A stretch of DNA of 64,000 bases from Evansella clarkii (GTDB taxonomy: Bacteria; Bacillota; Bacilli; Bacillales; Salisediminibacteriaceae): NCBI RefSeq assembly GCF_002019695.1, contig NZ_KV917376.1:4780072-4844071 (forward strand), written 5' to 3'. Each line of letters begins with the position of its first letter. The first letter of the stretch is position 1. Below, in pieces: positions 11,062 through 20,980 of this stretch. The notes below the pieces were generated by a model, which was given only the letters and a program-made list of their open reading frames with translations, did no database searches and was not told the origin of the DNA. Made by a program: the position numbers and the translations under genes.

Positions 11062-12039
11062 TTATTTTTCTTTATTCCGGTCAGCTTTATCATAAGCGTC
11101 AATGATTCTCTTGACTAATGTGTGCCTCACCACATCCGTTGACTCCAGATGTATAAACCGCATGCCATCAATATGCTGAAGGATATTCAAGGCAACCTTT
11201 AAACCGGATATCTTGCCTTTAGGCAGGTCAATTTGTGTAAGGTCGCCGGTAACGACCATTTTTGAACCAAAACCAAGTCTTGTCAAAAACATTTTAATTT
11301 GTTCAGATGTAGTATTCTGAGCTTCGTCGAGAATAACAAAACTGTCGTCAAGCGTTCTTCCTCTCATATATGCAAGTGGAGCAATTTCTATAGTTCCCCG
11401 CTCCATCAGCCTGGTTGTCTGTTCCATTCCAAGAACATCATGAAGAGCGTCATACAACGGACGTAAATACGGATCCACCTTTTCTTTCAGGTCTCCCGGA
11501 AGAAAACCAAGGCTTTCTCCTGCTTCAACAGCTGGCCTTGTAAGAACAATTCTTTTTACCTGTCCCTCTTTAAGTGCGTGCACAGCCATCACGACAGCAA
11601 GGTATGTTTTACCAGTTCCTGCAGGCCCAATACCAAAAACTATATCGTTTTTTCTGATGGCCGATACATAATGCCGCTGCCCAAGAGTTTTAGCAAGAAT
11701 CGGCTTCCCTTTGGAACTGACAGTGATTTTGTCTTCAAATAATTCGGGCAGTTCATTGAGCATGTCCCGCTCAGCAAGCTGGGCTGCATACACAACATCC
11801 CTCTCCTGTATGGATGTTCCTTTTCTGATAAGCTGAAGGAGCAGCTCAAGAATGTCTTTAATATTATCAGCTTTTTCATTAGCTGCTGTTATTGTAACTT
11901 CTTCGCCTCTTGTGACAATCGAAGCGTTAAAAGCTTCTTCAAGTCTCTGAAGATGACGGTCATTAGGCCCAAACAAAGCCTGGACTTCGTTTGAATCCTG
12001 AGTATGGAGTTGAATCGTCTGTTTTTTGTCTTCAGTCAA
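11062..12039 (-). CDS. phoH: PhoH family ATPase
   Basis: A cytoplasmic P-loop NTPase related to the helicase core; its precise substrate is still poorly defined, with RNA metabolism suspected. The 325-residue protein has an N-terminal KH-like region (about 15-75), Walker A GPAGTGKT (138-145), and a Walker B with DEAQN. The start is a TTG at 12039 preceded by AAGGAG about 10 bases upstream; it overlaps the end of yqfD by 8 bases. It precedes pgpH and ybeY. Confidence 0.95.
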   Translation of the reverse strand: MTEDKKQTIQLHTQDSNEVQALFGPNDRHLQRLEEAFNASIVTRGEEVTITAANEKADNIKDILELLLQLIRKGTSIQERDVVYAAQLAERDMLNELPELFEDKITVSSKGKPILAKTLGQRHYVSAIRKNDIVFGIGPAGTGKTYLAVVMAVHALKEGQVKRIVLTRPAVEAGESLGFLPGDLKEKVDPYLRPLYDALHDVLGMEQTTRLMERGTIEIAPLAYMRGRTLDDSFVILDEAQNTTSEQIKMFLTRLGFGSKMVVTGDLTQIDLPKGKISGLKVALNILQHIDGMRFIHLESTDVVRHTLVKRIIDAYDKADRNKEK

Positions 12040-13240
12040 TCGTCTCAGTCTCCTTAGTCTCCTTGATTATCGGTTGTTTTACTGTTATTTCATCCACAAT
12101 ACGGTAGTGAATGATTACTTTTACTTTACCATTCTCAACCAGATGGTGCAAAACTTTTTCGCCCGTCACCACGGCTTCCGGGCTGAATTTGGAAAGCACT
12201 GCATCTGCCCCTTTTTCCTTCGCTGTATCTATAGCCTTGTCGACTGCCTGCTCGGCTTCCGCCTCTTTAGTTTCGAGGATATCCTTATAGCCATACTTAA
12301 CAGGAATTTCAAATCCGAATATACTCCAGGAGCTTTTATAGCTCTCTTCTTTAATTTTTTCAAATTCAGGGGAATTCCATCCCCAAATTGGAATGTTAAA
12401 ATCTCCTGCATGCAGATAATGCGTCCTGTATTTATTTCCAGTGGCAGTATACAGTGTCCGGGAAAGAGGTACTTCCACTTCTGCCTTATACCATATCTCC
12501 CCGAACACTTTCCCTCTGGCTGGCACCTCTTTCTCTTCACCTTCCCGGCCGATCAGCCCTGACACAAGCACGTCCCCTTTTTCAACAACCTGATTTATAT
12601 CTACGAGAGGCTTCCCTTCCTCAACAAAAATGTCATGGATAACAGCTTTACGCACTGCTACTAAATTTCCTGCATCTGCTTCAGGTTCCTTTTCCGCAAA
12701 TTCCTTTTGCACAATCTGAAAATGATAAGTTGTTCCTCTTTTGGTCACACCAATCCATGTAGCATCTTCAATCTCATCTGTTAACACTGACTGGAGATTT
12801 TCCGGAGCAGGAAGGAGAAACTGGAAAGCTCCACGTTTTACCCCCAGCTCTGCAGCTGTCTGTCTCAGTTCATGCTCAAGAGACGCTGTTGCTCCTTCCA
12901 CTTCCACCTCCCAGACCATGTTAGATAAGAGATACAGGAGCAGCAATGCACCAGCCGCGCCAAACAGCAGCCCGTTGCGTCTCCACAGTCTTTTCATAAC
13001 AAAAGGAAGCCCTTTTCTGTCCGTAAAAGAGATTTTACAATCAGATATTCTTGCCAGTTTTCTCAGCCGGGGTATCTCGTCCAATAAAACAGAGCAAACA
13101 AGCACCTGATCCTCCTGATGCTCGATATCCCATATTTGAATATCCGAATCAATGCAGCGGTTGACAAACAACTCGGGATAAGGGCCCGAAATTCTGATGC
13201 GTACATAGCCTGAGAGCTTGTGTACCCAGTGGTTTTTCAT
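12032..13240 (-). CDS. yqfD: Sporulation protein YqfD
   Basis: YqfD (SpoIV-like) is a mother-cell protein of the SigE regulon in B. subtilis, needed for efficient sporulation; its biochemical role is unclear. The 402-residue protein has an N-terminal domain (about 1-85), one transmembrane segment (about 90-110) and an extracytoplasmic part with repeated beta sequence and the C-terminal ILETKEAEAEQAVDKAI helix. The RBS AGGCAGGTG precedes the ATG. It overlaps phoH and follows yqfC by 21 bases. Confidence 0.92.
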   Translation of the reverse strand: MKNHWVHKLSGYVRIRISGPYPELFVNRCIDSDIQIWDIEHQEDQVLVCSVLLDEIPRLRKLARISDCKISFTDRKGLPFVMKRLWRRNGLLFGAAGALLLLYLLSNMVWEVEVEGATASLEHELRQTAAELGVKRGAFQFLLPAPENLQSVLTDEIEDATWIGVTKRGTTYHFQIVQKEFAEKEPEADAGNLVAVRKAVIHDIFVEEGKPLVDINQVVEKGDVLVSGLIGREGEEKEVPARGKVFGEIWYKAEVEVPLSRTLYTATGNKYRTHYLHAGDFNIPIWGWNSPEFEKIKEESYKSSWSIFGFEIPVKYGYKDILETKEAEAEQAVDKAIDTAKEKGADAVLSKFSPEAVVTGEKVLHHLVENGKVKVIIHYRIVDEITVKQPIIKETKETETID

Positions 13241-13261
13241 ATACCAGCACCTGCCTGAACA

Positions 13262-13543
13262 TTACTTTTTAATAAAACGCACATCCTGTATCTCTCCTTC
13301 CAGGAGTATTTCTTCAGGGAGAATATTTTTAATGACAAAAGCGTTCCCTGAAACGAGCAGTTCACCCTCAGTAAGCCTGAGCCTCAGCTCTTCACGGGTG
13401 AAACGAATAACTCCTTTATGATTTTCTATATATATGTGAAAGTTTCCGATCATAGTGATCCTCGGAAGATCCATCATGACATCTGCCGGAAGATCCATTT
13501 GTTCTGTCATCCATCTTCGCACACGTTTTTTTATTCTTTTCAT
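13262..13543 (-). CDS. yqfC: Sporulation protein YqfC
   Basis: A 93-residue protein of the YabP/YqfC family, which in B. subtilis is expressed in the mother cell. Family signatures are DLPRITMIGNFHIYIENHKG (about residues 25-44) and NILPEEILLEG near the C-terminus. The N-terminus is basic. The RBS AGGGAGG is well placed. It forms a two-gene sporulation unit with yqfD and is separated from yqfB by a terminator, so it must have its own promoter, which I could not identify with confidence. Confidence 0.93.
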   Translation of the reverse strand: MKRIKKRVRRWMTEQMDLPADVMMDLPRITMIGNFHIYIENHKGVIRFTREELRLRLTEGELLVSGNAFVIKNILPEEILLEGEIQDVRFIKK

Positions 13544-13556
13544 GATAGACCTCCCT

Positions 13557-13577
13557 TCAAATCATATGTATGTTCAT
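13557..13577 (-). other. Possible six-codon leader ORF before yqfC
   Basis: A strong Shine-Dalgarno sequence (GGAGGG) precedes an ATG at 13577 that opens a frame of only six codons (MNIHMI) and ends in TGA 13 bases before the yqfC start. Whether it is translated is unknown. It could couple ribosome loading to yqfC or be fortuitous. Confidence 0.3.
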
Positions 13578-13647
13578 CCGGACCCTCCTATCACATAAAT
13601 AATGAAGCCAAAAAGAGTAAAAAGAGTAATACAGTAATTACCCGCAT

Positions 13648-13680
13648 AAAAAAAAGCAAGGGTGCATTATACACCCTTGC
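13648..13680 (-). terminator. Terminator after yqfB
   Basis: The inverted repeat GCAAGGGTG / CACCCTTGC (13656-13680) is followed on the minus strand by eight T residues (13648-13655). It closes the nfeD-floA-yqfB operon just after the yqfB stop and separates it from yqfC. Confidence 0.9.
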
Positions 13681-13687
13681 TCCATGT

Positions 13688-14245
13688 TTATTTATTTACT
13701 CTGCCGGACTTTGGCCTGCTTAATATTTCCGACCATACTACACCTTTAATGACTTCTTCCCTAGAAACTTTCGAAAAGTTCAGCGCTACTTTTGGTTTTA
13801 TAACATCTCTGATTTCACCTTGCATAATAGGCGAATCACCAATTTCACCAATATCTTTAGCTACCTGCTCTTTTCGCTGTTTCGCTCTTTCGTATTTCTC
13901 GTAAAGCTCCCTGTTCGCCTTGTTCCGCTCTTTCTCCGCCTCGGTTTTAACAGCAACACTGTCTTCTGCAGGAATCTGGCTCTGGGTAGAACCAGATCCG
14001 GCCCTTGGCTGTCTCTCTGTAGGATGTTCCTGGTCCGGGAACTGTTCCTGCCTGAAAATCTCCCGCCAGTCTATCTCATCCTCCTGAGTTTCAGCTCTTC
14101 GGTGTTCCTGCTGCTGCGGACCCTGGCCCTGGCTCCGGCCCTGATCATTCTTGCCTCCGAGACCTTGAAAAAAGCTTAACAGAGCAGCGATGATAAAAAA
14201 GAGAAGGAGCGGGTTTCCAAGTATCGCTTCGAATAACCCTTCCAT
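13688..14245 (-). CDS. Uncharacterised membrane-anchored protein at the yqfB position
   Basis: A 185-residue protein with one N-terminal membrane helix (about residues 5-27), a Gln/Gly-rich low-complexity linker (about 28-90) and a charged helical C-terminal half ending in a conserved-looking block (EIRDVIKPKVALNFSKVSRE). It occupies the place of yqfB, directly behind floA, so it may act with the flotillin/NfeD pair in envelope stress. I can see no enzyme motif. The RBS AAGGGAG is present. The orthology to yqfB is by position only. Confidence 0.75.
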   Translation of the reverse strand: MEGLFEAILGNPLLLFFIIAALLSFFQGLGGKNDQGRSQGQGPQQQEHRRAETQEDEIDWREIFRQEQFPDQEHPTERQPRAGSGSTQSQIPAEDSVAVKTEAEKERNKANRELYEKYERAKQRKEQVAKDIGEIGDSPIMQGEIRDVIKPKVALNFSKVSREEVIKGVVWSEILSRPKSGRVNK

Positions 14246-14308
14246 AATTACTGGCTCCCTTCCTGCGTGAAAGTTTACAAATCAGTGTTCACCTGTAGCA
14301 GGCTCAGA

Positions 14309-15316
14309 TTAATATTTTCTCTTGCCGCCATCATTGTTGTCACTGCTTCCATCATCGGTTGCTTTTCCGATGGATTCACGCATTTCAGTATCAGCCATTA
14401 CATTTTTAATATTCGTGTAATCCATGATACCCATATTGCCGGAACGGAATGCATCTGCCATCGCAAGAGGTACCTCTGCTTCAGCTTCAACAACCTTCGC
14501 ACGCATTTCTTCGACTCTGGCTTTCATTTCCTGTTCTTGTGCTACAGCCATTGCCCGGCGCTCTTCTGCCTTCGCCTGTGCAATTTTCTTATCTGCTTCA
14601 GCCTGATCAGTCTGAAGGACCGCACCAATGTTTTTACCGATATCGATATCCGCAATATCAATGGACAGAATTTCAAAAGCAGTACCTGAATCCAGTCCTT
14701 TTTTCAGGACCGTCTGAGAAATCATATCTGGATTTTCCAGAACTTCTTTATGTGTATTAGCTGAACCGATAGTTGATACAATACCTTCCCCGACACGTGC
14801 AATGATAGTATCTTCACCAGCACCACCAACAAGGCGGTCGATATTAGCACGTACAGTAATTCGCGCTTTCGCTTTTACTTCAATCCCATCCATCGCAACA
14901 CCGGCAATAAACGGTGTTTCAATAACTTTAGGATTAACACTCATTTGAACTGCTTCCAAAACGTCACGGCCTGCAAGATCAATTGCAGCTGCACGTTCAA
15001 AGCTTAAATCAATGTTCGCACGCTGTGCCGCGATAAGCGCATTAATCACACGGTCAACGTTACCACCTGCAAGGTAATGGCCTTCCAGCTTATTAATGTT
15101 AATTTCGAGACCTGCTTTCACCGCTTTGATTAACGGATTAATAACACGGTGAGGGATAACACGGCGGAGTCTCATACCTACTAAAGTAAATATTCCCACC
15201 TTTACACCGGCAGCCCATGCAGAAATCCATAGCATTACCGGGACAAATGTGAAAAGAACACCTAACCCAATGATAATTAAACCGATAATAATAATTAAAC
15301 CTATTTCGCCTGTCAT
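14309..15316 (-). CDS. floA: Flotillin-like protein FloA
   Basis: FloA is a bacterial flotillin that assembles in lipid microdomains and affects membrane fluidity, signalling and secretion. The 335-residue protein has an N-terminal hairpin membrane segment (about 3-42), an SPFH/band-7-like domain (about 50-215) and an Ala/Glu/Lys coiled coil (about 235-295, with [17 protein letters not shown]), followed by the typical ending with [12 protein letters not shown]. The RBS AAAAGGAGG is excellent. It lies 14 bases after nfeD and shares its SigW promoter. Confidence 0.96.
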   Translation of the reverse strand: MTGEIGLIIIIGLIIIGLGVLFTFVPVMLWISAWAAGVKVGIFTLVGMRLRRVIPHRVINPLIKAVKAGLEININKLEGHYLAGGNVDRVINALIAAQRANIDLSFERAAAIDLAGRDVLEAVQMSVNPKVIETPFIAGVAMDGIEVKAKARITVRANIDRLVGGAGEDTIIARVGEGIVSTIGSANTHKEVLENPDMISQTVLKKGLDSGTAFEILSIDIADIDIGKNIGAVLQTDQAEADKKIAQAKAEERRAMAVAQEQEMKARVEEMRAKVVEAEAEVPLAMADAFRSGNMGIMDYTNIKNVMADTEMRESIGKATDDGSSDNNDGGKRKY

Positions 15317-15330
15317 ACATCTTCCTCCTT

Positions 15331-16674
15331 TTAATTCTGTTCTTCTGATTGTTCATTTACTTCGCGGACCACAATACGTGAGCCCGCTGCAGTAATTACT
15401 TTAACTTTGCTGCCCTGTTCAATATATCCTCCCTCGGAAACCACGTCAAGTCTTTCTCCATCAACTAAGGCAGTTCCGGAAGGTCTTAAGGCAGTAAGCA
15501 CCTCGCCAGTTTTGCCCACGATTTCACTGCGGGTGACACTGGAAATATAACCTTCCTCTGTTCTCGTGGAATCAGTCAGGATTACGCGTTTCAGAGGCCC
15601 CCTGTATCCAATATATTTAAAGACGACAACAGACATAATTATCGTCAGCACTGCAGCAATAAGCAGAGACAATAATATATTCACAGTGGAATAGGAAGCC
15701 ATGACCATACTGCCTACCATCGCCCCAATTCCTATAATGCCAAATATACCGAATCCGGGGACAAATATTTCAATGAGCAGGAGCACCGCCCCCACACCAA
15801 ATAATATAAAAGTCTCCCATCCTGCAAACCCTGCAACCATATGTCCGAAGAAATAAAGGAACAGCGCTGAGGCCCCCATGATTCCAGGTATCCCGAAACC
15901 TGGAGAATACAATTCGAGTACAAGTCCCATACTGCCGATTGATAAAAGAATCGGTATGACTATAGGATGAGTAACAAAACGGGCAATTTGTTCTGCGAAG
16001 CTGACTTCCATTTCCCGTATTTGTGCATTTTCCATGCCTAAATATTCAAGAAGCTCATCCCGGTCTGAAACGATCGCTTCTGCGTACTCGGTTTCCAGTG
16101 CCTCACTGGCAGTTAAGGTGAGAAGGTCACCTTCTGCTGCACCGTATTGCGGCAGGTCTATTCTCGGATCTGCCATGGCAAGAGCAAATTGTGGATCCCG
16201 GTCATTTAATTCTGCAGCACTTCTCATTCGTGCGAGCCATGCCGACTGCGCCTTGTCGTCAGCCGCTGTGCCTGACCCGTCAATTACCTGGGCTGAGCCC
16301 ATTTCAGAGCCTGGAACCATAACAATTTCATCCGCGTTCAATGAGATATAAGCTCCTGCGGACATGGCTTCCCCAACTACAAAAGCAGTGGTCGGTATAG
16401 GCGAATTACGGATAAGACCGGCTATATCTCCTGCAGCATCAACAAAACCGCCAGGAGTATTGACCTCAAACACAAGATGATCTGCTCCTTCTTCAAGCGC
16501 GGTGTCCACAGATCTGTTCAGAAACGCTTCAAGTCCTCTTTCCACCGCCTGCTCTACTGGTATGAAATAGACTATCTCGCCATCCCCTCCGCTTTCTGTA
16601 GCAGCCGGCAGAAAAGCAAGCAAGAAACTAAGACATATTAAAAATCCAAAAAAAGTAATTCTTACTTTTTTCAT
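15331..16674 (-). CDS. nfeD: NfeD family membrane serine protease homologue
   Basis: The 447-residue long form of NfeD has an N-terminal signal peptide (about 1-27), a ClpP-like domain with VFEVNTPGG (about 68-76) and the nucleophile serine in [10 protein letters not shown], four membrane helices (about 235-350) and a C-terminal OB fold. Long NfeD proteins are partners of flotillins and stomatins. The ATG at 16674 follows AAGGGGG at a slightly long spacing. A SigW-type promoter precedes it. In B. subtilis the orthologue is yqeZ. Confidence 0.93.
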   Translation of the reverse strand: MKKVRITFFGFLICLSFLLAFLPAATESGGDGEIVYFIPVEQAVERGLEAFLNRSVDTALEEGADHLVFEVNTPGGFVDAAGDIAGLIRNSPIPTTAFVVGEAMSAGAYISLNADEIVMVPGSEMGSAQVIDGSGTAADDKAQSAWLARMRSAAELNDRDPQFALAMADPRIDLPQYGAAEGDLLTLTASEALETEYAEAIVSDRDELLEYLGMENAQIREMEVSFAEQIARFVTHPIVIPILLSIGSMGLVLELYSPGFGIPGIMGASALFLYFFGHMVAGFAGWETFILFGVGAVLLLIEIFVPGFGIFGIIGIGAMVGSMVMASYSTVNILLSLLIAAVLTIIMSVVVFKYIGYRGPLKRVILTDSTRTEEGYISSVTRSEIVGKTGEVLTALRPSGTALVDGERLDVVSEGGYIEQGSKVKVITAAGSRIVVREVNEQSEEQN

Positions 16675-16723
16675 AATGGAAGTAAATCCCCCTTCCTGCT
16701 GAGACTTTATCGCATATCTTCTA

Positions 16724-16749
16724 TACGGATAACCACCTGAAAAGTTTCA
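16724..16749 (-). promoter_or_regulatory. SigW-type promoter of nfeD-floA-yqfB
   Basis: TGAAAC (16744-16749), 16 bases, then CGTA (16724-16727) matches the SigW ECF consensus exactly. In B. subtilis the orthologous yqeZ-floA-yqfB operon is in the SigW envelope-stress regulon, so the match is both sequence-based and positional. Confidence 0.88.
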
Positions 16750-16822
16750 GTTGTTCATTAAAAAATATGTACATGTTTATTATACTTCCTTATGGCCATC
16801 TTTAAAACTTTTAAACAATTTT

Positions 16823-16850
16823 AAAACGCCTTGTATAAATACAAGGCGTT
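16823..16850 (-). terminator. Terminator after yqeY
   Basis: A perfect 12-bp inverted repeat AACGCCTTGTAT / ATACAAGGCGTT lies directly after the yqeY stop, followed on the minus strand by TTTTAAAATTG. It separates yqeY from the SigW promoter of nfeD. Confidence 0.8.
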
Positions 16851-16854
16851 ATGC

Positions 16855-17298
16855 TTAACTTAAGTTTTGTTCCACCATCTGTTTTACGCGGGTACCGTCT
16901 GCACGGCCCTTAACTTTTGGCATGATGGCGCCCATGACTTTCCCCATCTGAGCTTTAGATCCGGCACCTGTCTCCTGAATCGTTTCATCGACAATCTGCT
17001 GCAGTTCCTCGTCAGACAATTGGGCGGGCATATATTCTTCCAAGAGCTCTATTTCAAGCTTTGTTTTTTCGACCAAATCACTTCGATTGGCTTGTTCAAA
17101 TTCATGGAGGGATTCTTTTCTTTGTTTCATTTCACGACTCAGAACGCTGAGTGCTTCTTCATCAGTAATTTCTTTACCAAGCTTAATGGATTCATTCTGC
17201 AAGGATGCTTTTACTGACCGAATGACTGAAAGCCGCTGCTTCTCTTTATTCCTCATCGCTTCCTTCATATCCTGATTCAGTGTATCAAGAAGTTTCAA
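16855..17298 (-). CDS. yqeY: YqeY/GatB-like domain protein
   Basis: A 147-residue soluble helical protein of the YqeY family, related to the C-terminal domain of the GatB amidotransferase subunit; it probably binds tRNA or an RNA-linked partner, but the function is not settled. Typical stretches are [16 protein letters not shown] and [15 protein letters not shown]. The start is a TTG at 17298 with AGGAGAGGGTG upstream. It follows rpsU by 17 bases, the usual rpsU-yqeY pair. Confidence 0.93.
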   Translation of the reverse strand: MKLLDTLNQDMKEAMRNKEKQRLSVIRSVKASLQNESIKLGKEITDEEALSVLSREMKQRKESLHEFEQANRSDLVEKTKLEIELLEEYMPAQLSDEELQQIVDETIQETGAGSKAQMGKVMGAIMPKVKGRADGTRVKQMVEQNLS

Positions 17299-17315
17299 GG
17301 AAAAACACCCTCTCC

Positions 17316-17489
17316 TTAGAACTTACGCTTACGAGCCGCTTCGGACTTTTTCTTACGCTTAATGCTTGGTTTCTCATAATGCTTGCGCTTACGAACCTCT
17401 GCCATTGTGCCTTCCTTAGACATGGTTCTCTTGAAGCGACGAAGAGCAGCATCAATAGATTCATTTTTACGTACACGTGTTTCTGCCAT
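17316..17489 (-). CDS. rpsU: 30S ribosomal protein S21
   Basis: A 57-residue, very basic ribosomal protein of the small subunit platform. The sequence begins [20 protein letters not shown] and ends in Lys/Arg-rich sequence. The ATG at 17489 follows GGAGGGAGGG; the longer open frame has no RBS. It heads the rpsU-yqeY unit and is transcribed divergently from the Na/Pi transporter gene. Confidence 0.97.
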   Translation of the reverse strand: MAETRVRKNESIDAALRRFKRTMSKEGTMAEVRKRKHYEKPSIKRKKKSEAARKRKF

Positions 17490-17656
17490 TCTGTATCCCT
17501 CCCTCCAAAAAACCAATCCAAAAGACACGCATATTTGCATGTCTTTGTAGATTATAAACGAATCCGGGATTATGGTCAACTTTTTCTGCAAAAAAACATT
17601 TGGATGTCATCCTTGTCCCAGGTACGCCATACATATGAAAAAGGGGGTGGGTACGT

Positions 17657-18583
17657 ATGAATCAGCTATTTTCAATGTTTATTATATACATAGCTTTATT
17701 TTTATTCGGAATGACAGTAATGAGGCAGGGACTTCTGCAGCTTCAGAGGCAGCGGGTCACAGACTGGATCGCATATACTGTAAATACTCCACTGAAAAGT
17801 TTAATTGTCGGCACAATTGTTACAAGCCTTCTGCAGAGCAGTTCGGCAGTTATGATTATTACAGTAGGACTCGTTGCAGCAGGGGTAATTACTTTCCGGA
17901 ATTCTGTCGGCATTATTCTTGGAGCTAATATTGGAACAGTTGTAACTCTGGAGATAATTGCCTTTGATTTATCGTGGCTGATATTCCCGCTGCTGATAAC
18001 AGGCGTGTTGTTTATCGTAATGAGAAACCAGCTTTTATTTTGTACAGGCTGCTTTTTCTTTGGGTTCAGCAGTATATTAGTCGCAGTGGATGGTTTTGAA
18101 AAACTGGCTTCCCCTTTATCATCACTCACTTTAATTTATGACTGGCTGCTGTCCGCAAACAATATTATAAGTATAGCGGGCGCTGCCGGCATTTTGTTAA
18201 GCGCTGTAATACAGTCCAGTTCAGCAGTTACCGCTATTGCTATGAGCTTTATGAATGAAGGCTTCTTATCTCTTCCGTCAGGAATTGCCATCATGCTTGG
18301 AGCTAATATTGGCACTTGTGCAACAGCATGGCTTGCAAGCATTGGTGGCTCCAGGGAAGCAAAACTAACCGCGTATGCTCATATTTGGCTGAATATCGCC
18401 GGTGCCGCACTGTTTTTCCCTTTTATTATGCAATTCTCCAGTCTTATAGAAATGACAGCGACAGCGCCGTCCCAGCAACTTGCACACGCTGCATTATTAT
18501 TTAATATTTTCACTTCCCTGATTGTCCTGCCGTTTATAAAACATTTTTCAAGGTTCGTGGAATGGGCGCATAAACGAGGGTAG
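17657..18583 (+). CDS. yqeW: Na/Pi cotransporter family protein (YqeW)
   Basis: A membrane transporter of the Na+/phosphate cotransporter II (NptA) family. The 308-residue protein has about eight hydrophobic segments and two inverted family repeats, each with a QSSSA motif (about residues 56-60 and 183-187) followed by GANIGT (twice), the hallmark of the transport core. It lacks the C-terminal PhoU domain of longer relatives. It is the only plus-strand gene in this part of the window. The RBS AAGGGGGTGGG precedes the ATG. The substrate is inferred from the family. Confidence 0.9.
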   Translation: MNQLFSMFIIYIALFLFGMTVMRQGLLQLQRQRVTDWIAYTVNTPLKSLIVGTIVTSLLQSSSAVMIITVGLVAAGVITFRNSVGIILGANIGTVVTLEIIAFDLSWLIFPLLITGVLFIVMRNQLLFCTGCFFFGFSSILVAVDGFEKLASPLSSLTLIYDWLLSANNIISIAGAAGILLSAVIQSSSAVTAIAMSFMNEGFLSLPSGIAIMLGANIGTCATAWLASIGGSREAKLTAYAHIWLNIAGAALFFPFIMQFSSLIEMTATAPSQQLAHAALLFNIFTSLIVLPFIKHFSRFVEWAHKRG

Positions 18584-18721
18584 CTGACTTTTGTTAATCG
18601 GTTCTTCTGTCTCTTCATTTAAACTACTGTTTTCGTCGATTAAACCGCCGATTTCGTTGATTGAATCTCTGTTTGAGGTATGTTTTCACAAAATGACATA
18701 ACTTGTATTCGAAATCAATAC

Positions 18722-18755
18722 AAAAAGGCTGTTGAGATGGCATTCTCAACAGCCT
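18722..18755 (-). terminator. Terminator after deoC
   Basis: A perfect 12-bp inverted repeat AGGCTGTTGAGA / TCTCAACAGCCT with a six-base loop is followed on the minus strand by five T residues. It lies 54 bases beyond the deoC stop. The opposite strand lacks a T tract, so it does not look like the yqeW terminator. Confidence 0.85.
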
Positions 18756-18808
18756 GACACTACTCACCTTTAAAAAACCGGTGTATTTTACAGGAGAAAA
18801 AGGATGAT

Positions 18809-19483
18809 TTAATAATCCCCTTCGCCAGTGCCTCCCTGTACGATGGAAATTCCGGCACTTGCCCCGATTCTGGTTGCCCCCGCCTTTACCATTGCCTCTG
18901 CAGATTCTTTATCCCGGACGCCACCGGAAGCTTTCACACCAATTTCAGGGCCAACCGTTTTTCTCATAAGTTCAATATCTTCAACAGTAGCTCCGCCGCC
19001 GGAAAAGCCTGTGGAGGTTTTTACATAGTCTGCCCCTGCTTTTACAGCCAGTTCGCAGGCACGGACTTTTTCCTCTTCAGTTAAAAGTGATGTTTCAATA
19101 ATAACTTTAGTAAGTGCTTTGCCTTCAGCAGCTTTCACAACCGCCTGTATGTCATTAAGTACTGCCTCATCGTCCTTGTCCTTTAAGGCCCCGATATTAA
19201 TAACCATATCGACTTCTTCTGCTCCATTTGCGATGGCATTTTCTGTTTCAAATGCCTTAACCTCCGGTGCCGAAGCCCCTAAGGGAAATCCTATTACAGT
19301 ACAAACTTTTACTTCCGGCTTATCTTTTAAGATTTCATAGGCAGTCTTGACCCAGGCTGGGTTTACACAAACAGAAGCAAATTCATGTTCCTTCGCTTCC
19401 TCGGATAACTTAACAATCTGTTCTTTTGTTACATCAGGTTTTAACAATGTGTGGTCAATCATTTTAGCTAATTCATGGTTCAT
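18809..19483 (-). CDS. deoC: Deoxyribose-phosphate aldolase
   Basis: This class I aldolase cleaves 2-deoxyribose 5-phosphate to glyceraldehyde 3-phosphate and acetaldehyde in deoxynucleoside breakdown. The 224-residue TIM barrel shows DHTLLKPD near the N-terminus, [20 protein letters not shown], the Schiff-base region [12 protein letters not shown] and [10 protein letters not shown]. The ATG at 19483 is chosen because AGAGAGG lies 8-9 bases upstream; the ATG three codons earlier would touch the RBS. It is monocistronic, with its own terminator. The purine phosphorylase deoD, in the same catabolic scheme, lies much later in the window. Confidence 0.96.
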   Translation of the reverse strand: MNHELAKMIDHTLLKPDVTKEQIVKLSEEAKEHEFASVCVNPAWVKTAYEILKDKPEVKVCTVIGFPLGASAPEVKAFETENAIANGAEEVDMVINIGALKDKDDEAVLNDIQAVVKAAEGKALTKVIIETSLLTEEEKVRACELAVKAGADYVKTSTGFSGGGATVEDIELMRKTVGPEIGVKASGGVRDKESAEAMVKAGATRIGASAGISIVQGGTGEGDY

Positions 19484-19637
19484 TCTAGACATCCTCTCTA
19501 AAAATCGTTAGATGTATGTACCTCTTATGGTAGCATACCATGTTTTAAACACTATGACGAGTTTTCCCATCATGAGTTAAAATATTATAATACCCCTGCC
19601 CGGGATTTCGGACAGGGGCATGCTGAATAAATGAAGT

Positions 19638-20975
19638 TTAACCAGTAACAGTCTCTTCTTTAAGGACTCTTACAAAGCTTCCCACATTATATGGATAACC
19701 AGCTTTCTCAATCTTCACTTTAACGATTTCACCAACCATACTTTCATCAACCGGCACTTTAACTTTCAGGTAGTTATCTGTATAGCCGACATAGTTGCCG
19801 CTTTCCGGATCTTCTTTATCCGGCTCTTCCGGTATTACTTCAAGCACTTCCCCTTCATAATTTGAAGCATACTCTTTAGCAAGCTGCTCAGAAAGAGAAA
19901 TTAACTTATGAACACGCTCATTCTTAATTTCATCATCCACCTGATCGTCCATCCTAGCTGCAGGAGTCCCTGTGCGTTTAGAGTATGGGAAAACATGAAG
20001 CTCAGAAAAACCAACTTTCCGGATAAAATCATATGTTTCCTGATATTCTTCTTCTGTTTCACCTGGGAATCCTACAATTACATCAGATGTAACCGCCAGT
20101 CCAGGCAAAGCTTCTTTCAGTTTTTCAATTCTTTCATAGAAAAACTCATTTGTATATTTCCTTCTCATCCGTTTAAGAACACTGTTGGATCCGGACTGGA
20201 GAGGAACATGCAGGTGATTAACAACTTTTTCAGATTTATCAATGACGCTGATAACTTCATCAGTAATCTGGCTTGCCTCTATAGAAGAAATTCTGATCCG
20301 CTTAAGTCCTTCTACTTTTTCGAGTTCCACAAGCAGATTAGCGAGGCTGTAATCTTTCATATCCTCTCCATATCCGCCTGTATGAATGCCTGTCAAAACA
20401 ATTTCTTTATAGCCTGCTTCCACAAGCTGTTTTGCCTGGCTCAGCACATCTTCTGGTTTTCTCGATCTCAGTAAGCCTCGGGCCCATGGGATGATACAGA
20501 ACGTACAGAAGTTGTTACAGCCTTCCTGGATTTTCAGTGAAGCTCTTGTTCGATCTGTAAATGAAGGAACGTCCAGTTCTTCATATACTCTCGCTTTCAT
20601 GATATTACCTACTCCATTGATTGGCTGCCGTTCTTCCTGATACTGCTTAATATAATCAAGCAATTTATGGCGGTCCTGGGTACCTACAACAATATCAACA
20701 CCAGGTATCGCCATAATTTCCGCAGGAGATGTCTGAGCATAACAGCCTGTCACACAAACTACAGCATCCGGATTTTTTCTTACGGCACGCCGGATAACCT
20801 GCCGGCTTTTTTTATCGCCTGTATTTGTTACAGTACAAGTATTTATTACATAAACGTCAGAGGTCTGCGTAAATTCCGTTTTTTCGTATCCCTCAGACTG
20901 AAACAACTGCCAGATCGCCTCTGTTTCATAATGGTTAACTTTACAGCCTAATGTATGAAATGCTACTGTTGGCAT
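19638..20975 (-). CDS. mtaB: tRNA (N6-L-threonylcarbamoyladenosine(37)-C2)-methylthiotransferase MtaB
   Basis: A radical-SAM methylthiotransferase that converts t6A37 to ms2t6A37 in tRNAs reading ANN codons. The 445-residue protein has the N-terminal UPF0004 domain with cluster cysteines (Cys11, Cys47 and the GCYAQ Cys78), the radical-SAM motif CNNFCTFC (about 148-155) and a C-terminal TRAM domain. The ATG at 20975 follows GGGGTG; a GTG three codons upstream overlaps the RBS. The start overlaps the end of rsmE closely (yqeT-U-V order). Confidence 0.95.
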   Translation of the reverse strand: MPTVAFHTLGCKVNHYETEAIWQLFQSEGYEKTEFTQTSDVYVINTCTVTNTGDKKSRQVIRRAVRKNPDAVVCVTGCYAQTSPAEIMAIPGVDIVVGTQDRHKLLDYIKQYQEERQPINGVGNIMKARVYEELDVPSFTDRTRASLKIQEGCNNFCTFCIIPWARGLLRSRKPEDVLSQAKQLVEAGYKEIVLTGIHTGGYGEDMKDYSLANLLVELEKVEGLKRIRISSIEASQITDEVISVIDKSEKVVNHLHVPLQSGSNSVLKRMRRKYTNEFFYERIEKLKEALPGLAVTSDVIVGFPGETEEEYQETYDFIRKVGFSELHVFPYSKRTGTPAARMDDQVDDEIKNERVHKLISLSEQLAKEYASNYEGEVLEVIPEEPDKEDPESGNYVGYTDNYLKVKVPVDESMVGEIVKVKIEKAGYPYNVGSFVRVLKEETVTG

Positions 20976-20980
20976 TTTAT

